From positions 23,811,073-23,875,072 of the forward strand of contig OW203767.1 of assembly GCA_934045905.1 (NCBI GenBank): a stretch of 64,000 nt of DNA, written 5' to 3'. The position numbers and the translations under genes are program-made. This DNA is from Leuctra nigra (taxonomy: Eukaryota > Arthropoda > Insecta > Plecoptera > Leuctridae). How positions within the stretch are numbered: position 1 is the stretch's first letter; the number at the start of each line of letters is the position of its first letter. The notes below the pieces were generated by a model. That model ran no database searches. It had not been told where the DNA came from and was given only the letters and a program-made list of their open reading frames with translations. Below, piece by piece: positions 22,001 through 33,614 of the stretch.

Positions 22001-25000
22001 CCACAACTAAACGTTCGATTGAGTTCGAAATGCGAGCTTTATGGAGCTTTGTATGCCTTGTTGCATGTCACTCTACGCACCTTGACTGTGGCTGCCTTCA
22101 TGATGATGGAAGTTAGCTGTAAACTACGTATTAGTCCAGCGATTGCGAACACAGCGCGTAGCCAACCTGACAACAAACACACAACACGCGTTGATGAGCG
22201 AGCACATGATAATGCGCAACTTCTCCAAACTAAACACTATTTACTCAATCAAAGACATTAAATTACATTATTTGTGTGTGGGCAACTATGTAGTTGAAAA
22301 TATGTATGACAATAAATGTAGACAACTACATTATTATGAGTTTCTTTGAAACTTTACAATTTCCATACACTCTGAATAATTGAATGACAGAACAGATTCA
22401 TGTGCCATGAATAAGGTACTTTTCGATATTTTTTTATAGCTATTTCAAAACTCCATGCAAAATTTGAAAAGGAAAATTTAGATTTTCGACTAGGTAATTA
22501 TTATTTCAGTTTTAGGTAATTTGGTAGATTTATTTAACTGAAATTTTGTAAAATTTTATAAAATGTCAACTTTTAATGAATGAAAATTTTCAAATTGATC
22601 GGATCAACCAATCAACAGATTTGTTGTAAAATAAGAATGTGTGATTTCGAAAACAAGCCAATGGCAAATGTTGTAACTAATATTCGAAGTCAAGGATGGT
22701 AGTGACTCCAAGACACTGTGGTTGAAGATGTTGTAGATGTACCTTCTCCATGTCGTCGATAGAACGAGTCTCGCTCGTAGCCGAAGTGGAACAGGCTGAT
22801 GATGATCATCAGACTCGTCACCATCGTCTGAGAACAAAATCAGTTTATTGTGAAAACATATTCGCGAATTCATTTCGCTCAAACAGCTGCCACCAAGCAC
22901 TATACTTAACTTTGTGCCTGAATATGGCATAAAATAAGCTTCCAAACTTCAAGCATTAACCGTAATAGAAAATGTATCAAATTTAAAAAAAAAAAAATCT
23001 AATATCAAAAAAAAGCTTGGCGCATTGCGTTAAAAAGAAGGCATCACCAGAAGATCAAGGACTAGAAGAAAGTACGTGATCATTCAAATTCGCATAGGAA
23101 ATTCAATGCCTCAAGTTATATTTTTAATTTCCTTTTTTAAGTTTTTAAATTAATGCAATTTTTAATTTGTTTACCCCATGTCGAATTTAAACGAGTTCTC
23201 AGGAAGAGGCAAATTAATGTACTTCTTGCGTGTGAATGTGTAACTTACATTGAAAAACGTGGATGTAATCGCGTGTTTCGATGGATTGAGACAGGAGCAA
23301 CGTCGATCATCTTGTTCATCCACTTCATCCTCCTCGCCCTCTTTACCGTCCTTCTCATCCTTCTCCACCTTCTCGTCCTCATGCTCCCGATCGCTCAGTT
23401 TCACGTACGTCTTGCCTGGAATCATGGAGATATGTTAAGTATCGTGGGGATATACTAAGCATCGTGGGGATAAGTATCGTGGGGATATATATATAAGAGT
23501 ATCATGGGGATATATATAAGAGTATAATGGGGATACATAAGATTAAGAGTATCATGGGGATATATGAGTATCATGGGGAAATATCTCTCTCTATGTCAAC
23601 GATCTACCCGACCTCCTAACTCACGGCAATCTTTTCCAATTTGCCGATGATACCAATCATCTCCTGACTACCCCGAACACTAATTCCTTCCAGTCCCGGG
23701 CCTGATCAACACTGCCAATCATCAATCGGCAGTGATGGCCACCTACTGTGTGAACAACAAGCTTGCCCTGCAGACCTCCAAAACTGTCTTCATTCACTTC
23801 CACTCCAAGGCAAGTACCCCTTCCTTCTCGCCCCTGATCAGGGTCATCACCAAACAATCCCTAGCACCCCAACCGTCAAGTTCCTAGGCATCCACCTCAA
23901 CCCCTCCTTGGACTGGTCTCTTCATATACAGCACACTTTCTCAAAGATACAAAGCTGCTGCTTCCTTCTTCGTCGTCTCAAATCAATCGTCAGTCCCCAC
24001 TCCCTATCCTTAGTTACCATGTTCATCTCCACTCACATCTTTCCTATGGTCTACTCTTCTGGGGTTCTTCCTCTGCTTCAAATCGCATTTTCATCCTTCA
24101 AAAACAGGCCATTCGTATCATGGCAGGCGTCTCCCGTCGGCAATCTGCGAAGCCTCACTTCGTTCAGCTCCGAATCCTTACCCTAACTTCCACTCTAATC
24201 CAAATCGCAGCCACCTTTGTGCGAACACATCCCGAACAATTTCCCCTCAACTCTTCTATTCACAACCACTCCACCAGGAGCCAGAACTCTATTCGCACGC
24301 CCTCTTACTCTAAAGCTTCGTACACCGCCAGCCCACACTACCTATGCACCGGCATCTACAACAAACTCCCTCAATCTATTGCCAATTCACCAACCCTCAC
24401 CTCGTTCAACCTCAGCCTGAAAACCTACCTCACTCAAAATCCTTTCTACAACCTTAATGAGTACCTATCCTTATAATTCAATTGTAGATCATCAGTTTGC
24501 TCAGTCTGTAGTTGAATAGACTTGTCTCAATCTGATTTATTTATAATTATCACCTTATGTTAATATGTTATGTTAATTTAATAACTATTATTCTAATTTT
24601 ATATTGTTGTTTTACCTCTCAAAAACAGACCTGTAAATATGATCATGTAAATATTTTCATGTGTATATATTTTTGTAAATAACTCTGACGATGCCCATAT
24701 CTGCATACTGTACTGATCAACGGGAAGATAATAAATACAATACAATACAATACAATATAAGAGTATCATGGGGAAAATATGAAAGAATGTAAGGTGGCAA
24801 TTCCCTATTGAGGAAGAATCGTACAATAAAATAAGAATGTAAAAGTTTTGGGTACAATTCAATTACACACACACGTAGTACTTCATTGGTATTTTATTTT
24901 AAAACGTGCAAATGTATGTTTTTTTTTGACATTTTAAAATTTTCACCCTAAATATTGTATCTACTCAATTTATCAATATTTAAACATTTTTTACAATTAT

Positions 25001-26352
25001 TATCGATCTTATCACAATTTACGATTAGTCGCTTTAACATTATGTGCGATTAAAGTTTATGTGTTATTTCTGCAGAGTGATTTTATGACACTATCGTGTG
25101 CATTTTACACTTAGCTATACACTAGAAGTGTGTGAATTGTACATGTAGGGTCAGCAGAGCGAATGGAAATCACAGCCTTGTATACCTACGATGAATAGTG
25201 TATCCACTGAGCACAAAAACGTGTAACATTTTTTTAGAATAAAATATGACCTTGAACTGTCTCGAGAACGACGCGATCCTGGCGGCATATGGGGGAACTA
25301 CATAGTGTTAAGATTTTATTATCTTATTTACCCTTTGTTATTGCATTTATTAAACCAAAGTTGTTTTATTTAAATAATAATATAATAATAATTCAAAATA
25401 TGTTCCTAAAATGGCATTTTGAATGAGAAATTATATTAAAATTTCATAGTTGAATCTTTGACCGCAGCGCAGACTAGCGCTGCGATCGAGAGACAATCAA
25501 ACTCGCCGCCCAAAATCATCTACATTCGGCCCAATGTTAAATACGTTCAGTGGATACACTATTCATCTTAGGTATACAAGGCTGTGTTTTCCATTCACTC
25601 TGGGGTCAGCGTCAAAAGAAGCCGGCCAAATCCCCATGTTGGTATATGGGAAACCGGTATAGGAACTATTGGAAGTGGGTGTACAATTCGTATGATTTGC
25701 TCGCAAATTCCATAATTTTGATATCTTCGGTACACAATTCTATAGTCTCTAAACCTGGCAACACTGCATGACAACACTCTTGACCAGAAGCGTATGACAC
25801 ATACGACGTACGGCGTATCATCCTAGCTTTCACGTGAAGGATATGGTGGTCGTGGCCTATTAGTTGCGTCAACTGAAGGAAACCACAATATAACACGCCT
25901 CGATCACAAGTTCAGAGAGTTACAGCCTTATTTAGCCTTATTTTTTGTATTTTTTGTCCATTTCGACTTCGGTTTCATTATGAATGTATATATGAAAGAC
26001 TTTTGACCATGGCACCAAAAATGCATAAAAACAAGGCGACTAAAATCATATATGTCATTTAATTCGTTGCCTACTAGCACGCCAAGTAGGTAATTACAAA
26101 ACATAGGCGTAATCATTTAAAACATTAGAAAATAATAAAAACATTCCATTTCTGCTCCACAGCCTTAGTGAATAGCCGTAGGCCAAACACCTTAGAAATC
26201 GATGGCTGTGGACAGTTCAAAAAACATTCCAATCACAACTTACCATCTAAAATGATCTCTTCTTTTCGTAGACTCGGTTTCTCAATTCCCTCATTCACTA
26301 ACTTCTTGTACGTTCCACTTATTCCATGCTCCATCTCTGTAAAATCCGACAT
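19074..26352 (-). CDS. Unrecognised four-helix membrane protein, six exons, 266 aa
   Basis: Exons on the minus strand: 26352-26244, 23415-23249, 22827-22743, 22166-22081, 21849-21693 and 19270-19074. All five introns are GT-AG, and every junction keeps frame, summing to exactly 267 codons. The N-terminal ~80 residues are hydrophilic with a highly acidic/basic stretch (Glu, Asp, Lys). Then come a CSC motif and four hydrophobic segments at roughly residues 89-112, 122-146, 164-185 and 193-216. A polar acidic tail follows. The N- and C-termini are probably cytosolic. I do not recognise the family, and four-helix architecture alone is not diagnostic. I prefer ATG 26352 because of its better start context; an in-frame ATG lies at 26379. 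Introns hold a LINE insertion (23.6-24.75 kb), fold-back F1 copy 2 and other repeats. Confidence 0.75.
19440..19530. repeat. Two poly-G runs
   Basis: Homopolymer G runs occur at about 19464-19477 and 19505-19527, separated by a short tctatagaccaacttctata segment that is itself partly palindromic. They lie in the last intron of the four-helix gene, C-rich on the coding strand. They may be length-variable or quadruplex-forming. Confidence 0.6.
19985..20870. mobile_element. Repeat R2 copy 2 (inverted relative to 15590-16740)
   Basis: It begins agccaagtcgtactatacac and runs through the catgttgttgcttac, ttcagattcagat and cacatgtgcacttttggcg blocks in reverse complement of copy 1. It then carries the same GGAAGTGACGTCA motifs at 20450-20460 and 20573-20583, and a degraded one near 20716. 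Confidence 0.6.
20928..21285. mobile_element. Fold-back element F1, copy 2
   Basis: It runs from CCATAAAAAAACACTCC to the inverse GGAGTGTTTTTTATGG, with near-perfect ~165-bp arms and a ~35-bp loop. It shares ataccagccaagtctctt, cagcactgaaaag and acttggcgcatcg with F1 copy 1. It lies in the last intron of the four-helix gene. Confidence 0.7.
21420..21630. mobile_element. MITE related to the 56.7 kb element
   Basis: An imperfect inverted repeat runs from aatgataaaacggtatttg to taccgttttatgatttg. Inside it are atggcatcat, gctaactcgtcatctacctc and gcaaggattgattgtca, also seen at 56736-56953. It lies in the last intron of the four-helix gene. Confidence 0.5.
23440..23583 (+). repeat. Minisatellite of ~20-bp units (gtatcatggggatata)
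   Basis: Seven or more variant copies of agtatcatggggatatata lie in tandem. A further unit appears at 24762-24782, directly beyond the LINE insertion, so the retrotransposon split the array. The array sits just upstream of exon 2 of the four-helix gene, on its coding strand in the preceding intron. Confidence 0.75.
23584..24758 (+). mobile_element. Truncated non-LTR retrotransposon (LINE), RT 3' part
   Basis: The conceptual translation shows QFADDT at about 23637-23654, the F/Y-A-D-D catalytic motif of reverse transcriptase. Further on are a 'KFLGIHL-P-L-W' thumb motif near 23878 and a carboxy-terminal LPQSIAN-type tail ending at 24476. The frame is broken at least once after the ADD motif, so it is dead. 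The 3' end is an AATAC pentanucleotide run. A near-identical gagtatcatggggaa(a)atat on both sides looks like the target duplication, though the array around it makes this ambiguous. The insertion is opposite in strand to the host gene. Confidence 0.75.
25148..25610. mobile_element. Inverted-repeat MITE (GTCAGC tips)
   Basis: Arms of ~65 bp pair: the left reads gcgaatggaaatcacagcct and tgaatagtgtatccactga, and the right is the inverse. The interior of ~330 bp contains cgcagactagcgctgcg but no coding sequence. It lies in intron 1 of the four-helix gene. Confidence 0.6.
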
Positions 26353-26379
26353 TGTGTGTGTTTTACTGTAAAATGTCAT

Positions 26380-27356
26380 GCGACTGTTGTTGAAGGTTTT
26401 GCAACACTGACTGAAGTGACCTCGCTTGGAAGAAGCCAACCAATGACGCACGTAAGCCGGTTGATAAAGTAATTGCCAGGTTAGGTGAATATGGTAGACA
26501 CTTTATAATGTAGGTTTTGTCTTCAAGGTGGCTTTATCAGTCAAATGTCTGCCGTGCCCGGTGTTGGGTTGCCATATCGCATGCTATCAGGACTGGTAGA
26601 GAATTCAGGGAATCGTATTGTTTAGTGACGTAGGTATAGTTTTAATTGTTTGACAACAAAAGATTGTACCTACAGTTACTGGAAGTGTTTTGTATGATAA
26701 AAGTTATTTTTGCTAGCTAAAAGTGAATTGTAATAATTATAACATTGGTTTTTATTGGTACAATGCAATGCCATTTGTGTAACTAATATATTATTTGATC
26801 ATCTCTATCAGAGTAAATCTCCTTACGACTTTACACTTTGATATTTAGTAATTTTTCGGACTTCTTTTCTTCCCTCTTATTCTGTATTTTTTACATTTTT
26901 AATCAGTTGAATCAAGATTAAATCTTTAGAAAATGTCTCTATGAAGAAGATTGTGAAAATTTGGTGGTTACACGACTATACTCTGATAATGTTCAATATT
27001 ATTTGTGTTTGGATTATGCTAAAATATATTATGTTCTTGCCTTTTTGTAAATTTTTTACAAATATTTTTTTTGTTTTGTAGCCAATTGTGGTTCTTGGAA
27101 ATAAGGAAGAATGTAGTATTTTTTTTTCAATAACAAAAAATAATAACTTAATTCTTTTAACTCATTCTTTCTTCCCTCTTATTCTGTTTTTTTTTATTTC
27201 AGCTTTCACTTCTTTTCAAAGCATTTGCATTTTAAATTTACATATATACTCTCTTTTACGTACTCCTCTCAAGAAACCATCCACCGTACCCAAGTACCGA
27301 AATGTTTTTAAAATTGTCATCCATGACTGCCTGTATCGACAGCAGTGCTTTGAGCG
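26380..27356. other. Intergenic sequence upstream of the four-helix gene
   Basis: The promoter of the minus-strand four-helix gene should be here, but I cannot place a TATA box or initiator with confidence. T-rich tracts near 27060-27200 make short open frames that I consider chance. The duplicated phrase ttctttcttccctcttattc/ctttt-cttccctcttattc (about 26865 and 27165) is a minor direct repeat. Confidence 0.4.
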
Positions 27357-27973
27357 TAGGGTTGCCATACGCCATGACTCGAGAAAGAGGACATCAGATC
27401 TCGAGAAGGAAATTGTATAATGTGCTCTCCAAAAACGATATTCTGGGGAAAACACTTTGCTGACGACACCAATGAGGGGTCTGGGGGGAGGGCCCCCCAG
27501 CAGCATGCGGGTCCGGGCCGCACAGGCCCGGGAAAATGTTGGATTTAAAAAAATTATTTGAGCTATTTCTATGCGTTTTGGAATAATAATTTTCAGAGAT
27601 TTTGATATTACGTAAAACTGATATTTCCACATTTATGGACATTTTTCTAGCAGCATCTAGCAGTGAATTATCACTAAATTTCCATAATTTTGGGCCCCTC
27701 AGCAATATGCGGGTCCGGGGCCGCACAGGCCCGGGAAAATTTTGAATTTCAAAAATGAATTTGAGCCATTTCTATGCGTTTTGGACTATAAAATTCGGAG
27801 AAAATAATTCATTTTAATTCATTACTACTTCATGAATGGCATTTTGTACAAATATTTTACAACAAATTCAAAAACCCGGACATTTCGTCAAATTCCTAAA
27901 AAGCCGCCCGGACAAAAAAAGACACCCAAAAAAGAGGACATGTCCGGGTAAAACCGGACGGATGGCAACCCTA
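27357..27973. mobile_element. hAT-type non-autonomous element with 8-bp target duplication
   Basis: The tips are TAGGGTTGCCATAC and, at the right, GATGGCAACCCTA. They are flanked by the exact direct repeat TTTGAGCG at 27349-27356 and 27974-27981. The interior has two copies of a gcgggtccgg-gccgcacaggcccgggaaaat block about 190 bp apart, and no transposase. Confidence 0.8.
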
Positions 27974-28304
27974 TTTGAGCGTCATGATCACCTCCCGAGC
28001 CCGAATAAACGCCGACTAACATCTTCATGGACCGCGTAAGTCTGCGTCTTGAAATAGATCTGTCACAGAACAGTAATGGGGAAGAGAAGACTAGTAGACG
28101 ATGTTGTAGGTTTATATCTCTGCCAACACCAACTAACACATACCTATGTGTCGAGACTAACACTACAAACCGTCACTTTAGCATTTACTAATAGCCCGTA
28201 TAAGTTAGAAGGAGACAGATTCTACTGAAGAAGTAAATAGAGGGGACAGTTTAGGAAGGCAGGGCATTTGTATCGGGGAAATTGATAACTGTATCAATAT
28301 AACA

Positions 28305-28560
28305 GGCTTGGCTTGGAGGTGACGCTCTGAACGTTGATTCCGGAGATCCGGGGTTCGATTCCCGCGGCCGTCCTTCCTGACTGGGTTTTTCTCAGTCGAC
28401 AGGCAAATGCTGGGATGGTACCATATACTATTAGGCCACGACTGTCTCCTTCCCAACTTCCATCTTTACCTGCTCTTCACCCATCATCTCCCAATCATCA
28501 TCATAATCATTCAATTAGCCTAGCTGCAGAACAGTGCGACGTTAAAATCTAAAAAAAAAA
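28305..28560 (+). mobile_element. tRNA-derived SINE (family S1), full-length copy
   Basis: The head carries a box B GGTTCGATTCC with flanking T-stem (CGGGG/CCCGC) and a loose box A. The body is shared with 6215-6340, 29860-29945 and 54385-54655, and a 3' conserved block ctgcagaacagtgcgac ends in an A-tail (28551-28560). Copies lie in both orientations. A short protein-like frame reading through the head is an artefact of the tRNA-like sequence. Confidence 0.75.
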
Positions 28561-28931
28561 CTATTTTAATTGAACTACACGGAAGGTTTTTCCATTGAAA
28601 AAAAATGCATAAGACCCGTTATTACCATTTAAATTGTGATGGATTAATGGACCAATGGTGATGGGAGGAGCATAATAGTTCTCTTTACTCACACTAGAGC
28701 AGCACGGTCCAGAGTGGGAGAGAGAACCAATCAAACGTGTTGGGTAAAGAGACTAGACCTACATTTCCCCCGCCCCACCCGGGGGAAGTGTAGGTCTAGT
28801 ATGTTTAGCATTGCTGTCAGAGCCTTCTTGACGGTCACGACCCACATCCTTCTGTCATCTGTTTTATTCGTGATGTCACATAGCAAGATAATGACTAGTG
28901 GTCCATTGACTGTTTCAAATTTCTTTAAGGC

Positions 28932-29410
28932 TGATGCACAATTGAATTAAGGTTTATGGTTTAATGTTTAGTGATTAGTGTTTAAGATGTTATAACAGAG
29001 TCCAGTGCACAATTGCTTATTTCACGAGGTTATTTCACCACGTAATAAAATTAAATAATTGATCGAAAAATGATATGGAAACAAATATATGAGCAAGATT
29101 AGGCACAAATATCAAATTAAAATGCTTCCAATGACATTAATTCAGACAGCTTTTCATTTTCCCGTACGAATTTGACATTGACATTTACTCTGCTCTCTTC
29201 TGATTGGTTCGTCATAAGGTGAAATAGTGTTTTGCAATAAGAAATGGATTTTGTTGATTTCTTATTTCAGCTTAAACCTTAAACACTAAACCTTATAACG
29301 CTTATGACAGTTGTGCATGGTAACGTTATAACAGCACCTTTCATTTCTCTTAAACACTAAACACTAAACACTAAACACTAAACCATAAACCTTAATTCAA
29401 TTGTGCATCA
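28932..29410. mobile_element. MITE with TTTAGTG-type subterminal repeats
   Basis: Tips TGATGCACAATTGAATTAAG and the inverse enclose short tandem copies of gtttagt / acactaa, four in a row near the right end. The arms pair over ~50 bp. The 7-mer repeat superficially resembles a telomeric repeat but is not the insect TTAGG type. Confidence 0.65.
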
Positions 29411-29412
29411 GG

Positions 29413-29577
29413 CTTTAGGGCCGGTATAACCTAAAGTTAATCTGAGCCGGATTAACTAAATATTGGACTGAATTGGCGGCACAGCCAATCAGATACCTCA
29501 AAATGAGTGAAACAGTTGAATTTAATCCAAAAGTTAGTTAATCCAGCACAATTTAACTTTGGTTATTCCGGGCCTTA
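29413..29577. mobile_element. MITE (AGGGCCGGTATAACC tips)
   Basis: Imperfect inverted arms of ~55 bp (taacctaaagttaatct left, aactttggttattccggg right). It abuts the MITEs on both sides. Similar in design to the 50461 element. Confidence 0.55.
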
Positions 29578-29739
29578 AGCCCCATTTACACGGTGCAATT
29601 TCTTGAACAACTTCTGTGCCACAGTTTATCTGCTCGTGCGCAGTATCACTTTTGAGATGATAAAGGGAATCTGCACATGTGCAGGACTTCTGTGACACAG
29701 AAGTTGTTCAAGAAATTGCACCGTGTAAATGGGGCTTTA
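29577..29739. mobile_element. Palindromic MITE (GCCCCATTTACACGG tips), Harbinger-like
   Basis: Near-perfect ~45-bp arms run from GCCCCATTTACACGGTGCAA through gaacaacttctgtg. TAA and TTA occur at the two edges, compatible with a TWA target, so a PIF/Harbinger origin is inferred. Confidence 0.7.
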
Positions 29740-29859
29740 GGATGTGTCATACAATTCAGTGCTGTTCTCACGGCATTTTTTTTAAATTTGTTCGGACAAA
29801 TGGTGTGAACTATAGTTACGATGATGATAGGAAGAATATGATAATGTAAGGATAGACGA

Positions 29860-29945
29860 TGGGGGGAAGGAGGCGGTCGTGACCATTTGTAGGGAACCTT
29901 CCCAGCATTTGCCTGTCGACTGAGGGAAACCGGAAGCCAACTTGC
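29860..29945 (-). mobile_element. SINE fragment (family S1)
   Basis: The sequence ggaaggaggcggtcgtgacc...gggaaccttcccagcatttgcctgtcgactgag is the reverse complement of part of the SINE body at 28305-28560. Confidence 0.6.
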
Positions 29946-31405
29946 TCCTTGCTAACTTCTGCTCTACATAATTCTTCGCTAGACGTGTGGGGAAATCGCG
30001 ACAGCGGCAGAACTAATAATGAATTCCCGTTTCGTTTTCAGTGATTCGGTGCTAGACGATGGAGTGGGCGTATATTCCCTCTGCCTTGCCGTTTAGCAAG
30101 CAGATGAGAAGGATGCTGCGCTTACTCTCTCAACTTGACGCGTTGCCGCCATCGCTATGTAGACGATATTTCATAGTGTGACTCAAAACCATGCGGGAAT
30201 GAGCGGGGTTTCAGTCATTAAAATTAAAACAAATGCATAACAAATTTTATCCTTGTCGACACTTTCTGTGATATTTTGGTACCTATTGTGATTTTAATGT
30301 GTTTGTAGGTTTAATTTATGATTCTATTTTGGTAATTTTTATATTGTATAATAAATCAGGTAGTAAATTTATTTTATATTTCTAGTGGATTGAATTTTGA
30401 AAAGTGAACGTTTTTGGTATAAGAAAAGACGAATATAATCTACAAAAAATGGCTTCATTTCTCTAGAGGTACATTTTATTTACTTATAACAGCCAAAAAG
30501 ATAATCTATAACGAGTTGTAAGTACATGTGCACCCAATAAATAGAGCCCATTTAGAGCCTCTTCTCTCGTGGCAGACCTACATAATATTAACAAATACCT
30601 ACGTAACGTAAGTAACGAATTAAATAGATAAATGAATGAAAATGTCTAGATTTTGTGTCTGTCATTAGATGTAGTAAGTTATTGTGTTGCACATACCCCA
30701 TTAGTGTTCTAAATTTAAATATGATGCCGAAATGATAAAGTTTAGTATGCTTTACTTAAAACGGTCGTCTTTAAAATGTAAATCAAAATAAGACCAACCC
30801 CTATTTTAATATCTTGGTAAGCTAGCCTATTAAGTTGGCTCATATAACTTTAAAGTTAATTAAATTCCAATGAGAAATTAATGAAGATGATGTGTGAATT
30901 ATCACCTCTTTTAGCCACGGGGGGGCTGATTTTAGTACCTCGTTAGGCAGATTCGCCATTTTAATGACGCAATCTTTATTCATACAGTAATAAAGAAAAT
31001 GACTTGATGAGGTACAGGAAAGACTTAAAGTTTGTCATTAAATGTCTAGGTATTTTATGGGCGTGTTGATTGGGGTGTTTAATCAAATTGTGTGAGGAGA
31101 TTTTCAGCATTTGAATAAAGACCGCCCTGTTTATTGATTTCTTTTCCGCATACGTGCGCCATCTCTTGTGTAATCTCGGAACACTTGTGATTCGTTGCTA
31201 AGTGGTGGCGCTGCAAGTGTCGAATTCGAGAACTATTTATTATGCACTGCAGCACCATCTGTTTGTGTTGTGATATCTTTTGTAGATCATTGTACTTGAA
31301 GTCTAACCTCTCTTTCGAGAAATATTTTGCAAATCAAGACATAACAGCTTGCGTAATTTGTAGCTCTTTATACAATTAGAGTGTTACCGTGCAGAATTAT
31401 CAATT
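29946..31405. other. Upstream region of the Trc8 gene
   Basis: About 1.4 kb of AT-rich sequence with no gene. The Trc8 promoter and 5' untranslated region should lie in the last few hundred bases. I see no clear TATA element at a sensible distance, and no splice acceptor is needed directly before the start. Confidence 0.4.
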
Positions 31406-33614
31406 ATGTCTATCCGTACGAAGCTTGTCGGTTTAGTAGATGTTTTCCTACGTGTTCCACCTCTTTTCATTATGGACGAGCTGCTAAGAATCGGATTGGG
31501 ACTTCCTCAAAGTGACTTGAACAATAAATCGAATTATGACAGCCCTGAACTGAACGCAACATATTCCTCTCACTTTTCGGGGTCTTATAAAGAAGATTCC
31601 TCTGTTAATGTTGATTTTCCTTCTACCATATTTAACTCGCAATTCTACCAAGTTTTCTTGTTCACCATTATGAAATTTGTCCTTTCATGTCTAGGTAAGA
31701 TTAACAACCTCTGCCAAATGTATTATTTACCATTGCCAGCACAATATGTGAGCTCCCTACAATCATGTATCAATCTTTCTTTCAGGAGCAATCGCTGCAA
31801 TGTGCATCTTCATGCTATGGACCAAACATCTAGCAATCGTCTACATGTACCTCGCGTCGTTGGGCATCGTCTTCGTCTCCTATTGGACGAATGTTCGAAC
31901 GATGAAACTGGTGATATCAGCTCTAGCGACATTCACGACTGCCGAAAACGGGATGGCGACATCAAGCATCTTGGAAGACATTCTTTCGCTGAACCTTGAA
32001 AGACTTATGGATCCAAACGGACTTGCGATAATTGTACTACAAAACTATGTCATACAATGTGTGTTAGCTTTTGTTTTTATGGTTGTCCACCTAGGACCCC
32101 GTTATCCAGTCATTCAAAAGTTGCTGCCTTTCAGCTTCATGGCGCCATCTTTGTTGGCAGTTCTGCCGTTTCCCTCGTCTGTATTGCATCATGCCCCCGT
32201 ATTCTCGGCGCTACTTCCTCTCGCACTTGTCAAATTCGTCATCTGGACAAGCACGTTCAACATCGTCAACACAATATACGGGGGCTATTCACATGCTCGT
32301 AGTTTCGTAGGCAACTTCGGTTTATCTGCGTTGGTAGAAACGGAATGGTTGCGTCTGAAAGTGCCTACGGTTTTGAGAACATTTTGGATGTTGCGGGTCG
32401 CTGAGCATGCTGCTACTCTTATTAGTGAACGATTAGCAATAGAAGGAGGTACTAGTTTGCTAGCTGCCAGTTCTTTAATTGGGATGACAAAAAGCTTGCT
32501 CATAACTGGTTGTGAAACTTTGACGGCCGTGTTGGGAATGACGAGCGTGATCTCATACATCTGTCATTACGTCGGCTGTCTATTCCAATGGCTGTTGCTG
32601 ACGGATGACGACGAGGATAAGAGCATCGGAACGGTCTCCGCCATTCTCTTCTACATCCTCGCTCTTCAAACCGGTCTCACGGGTCTCGATCCGGAGAAAC
32701 GATTCATTCGACTCTGCAGGAACTTCTGCCTTCTGTTCACCGCACTACTGCACTTCGTTCACAACATTGTGAATCCGGTGCTGATGTCCTTGAGCGCATC
32801 GCACAACCCCTCGCTGCGCCGCCACTTGCGAGCGCTCGCCGTGTGCGCCTTCCTCGTGGCTTTCCCGGCGTCGCTGCTGGTGTACTTGTGGTCGCGCCAC
32901 GAGGCATCGACGTGGCTTCTTGCCGTCAGCGCATTCAGCGTAGAGGTCATGGTCAAAGTAGCTGTCTCACTCATGATCTATGCCTTATTCCTACTCGACG
33001 CTTATCGAACTGTCTTCTGGGAGAAACTCGACGATTACGTTTACTACATCCGCGCTTTCGGCAACACCGTGGAGTTCTGCTTCGGGATCTTTCTCTTCTT
33101 CAACGGCGCTTGGATCTTGATCTTCGAGTCTGGCGGCGCGATCCGCGCGGTGATGATGTGCATCCACGCGTACTTCAACATCTGGTGCGAGGCACGCGCC
33201 GGATGGAGCGTGTTCATGAAGCGCCGTACGGCCGTCAACAAGATCAACTCACTACCGGAAGCGAACTCCGACCAGCTGCGCGAGCTGGACGACGTGTGTG
33301 CCATCTGCTACCAGGAGATGAAGAGTGCCAAGATGACGCGATGCAATCACTTCTTCCACGGCGTCTGTCTACGCAAGTGGCTCTACGTCCAAGACAGGTG
33401 TCCTCTTTGCCACGACGTTCTCTACAAGATCGACGGAGAGCCGTTGAAAGATGACGAGGCGGAAGAAGTCCTGCTGGATGATCTACCGCTGGATCCGGAG
33501 CCGGTTGTGGAGAATCCACCGCTTCTCGACGAAGCGAACGAGATGATGGAACCGGGCAGCGCGTCGGGAAGGCGGTTTCATCGAAATGAAGCCCTGACTT
33601 TGCCAAACAGATGA
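31406..33614 (+). CDS. Trc8: Trc8/RNF139-type multi-pass membrane RING-H2 E3 ligase
   Basis: Two exons, 31406-31694 and 31786-33614, joined by a 91-bp GT-AG intron (ctag/gtaagat ... ctttctttcag). The frame is kept at a split Gly codon, giving 705 residues. Residues ~80-560 hold many hydrophobic helices, as in the TRC8 sterol-sensing-like membrane region. The RING-H2 is complete: C601, C604, C616, H618, H621, C624, C635, C638, with the family phrase CLRKWLY just after the H-X2-H. An acidic, Pro-rich cytosolic tail of ~60 residues follows. TRC8 is an ER membrane ubiquitin ligase acting on sterol-regulated and misfolded membrane proteins. Human RNF139 has 664 residues, so the length fits; RNF145 is the closest alternative. 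The second half of the gene is notably GC-richer than its surroundings. Confidence 0.93.

Noticed and set aside
22184..22210. Sequence acacgcgttgatgagcgagc, like the reversed Helitron-like 3' end
   Set aside because: Only ~20 bp match and no body of the element follows. It is too short to call a copy, although a tiny remnant next to exon 22166-22081 is possible.
27088..27420. 110-codon plus-strand frame
   Set aside because: It runs from T-rich AT sequence across the hAT target duplication into the transposon, so it cannot be an ancestral gene. Removing the element leaves no convincing exon on either strand.
28205..28456. 83-codon minus-strand frame with a GNRTPDLRNQRSER stretch
   Set aside because: This peptide comes from reading a tRNA-headed SINE backwards, a familiar annotation artefact.
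29330..29390. acactaa tandem repeats as an interstitial telomere
   Set aside because: The unit (gtttagt/actaaac) is not TTAGG and is confined to the subterminal part of a MITE with clear inverted tips.
32759..33606. Several 70-200 codon frames overlapping Trc8
   Set aside because: They overlap the GC-rich, well-supported Trc8 frame in other phases or on the opposite strand and have no motif of their own.
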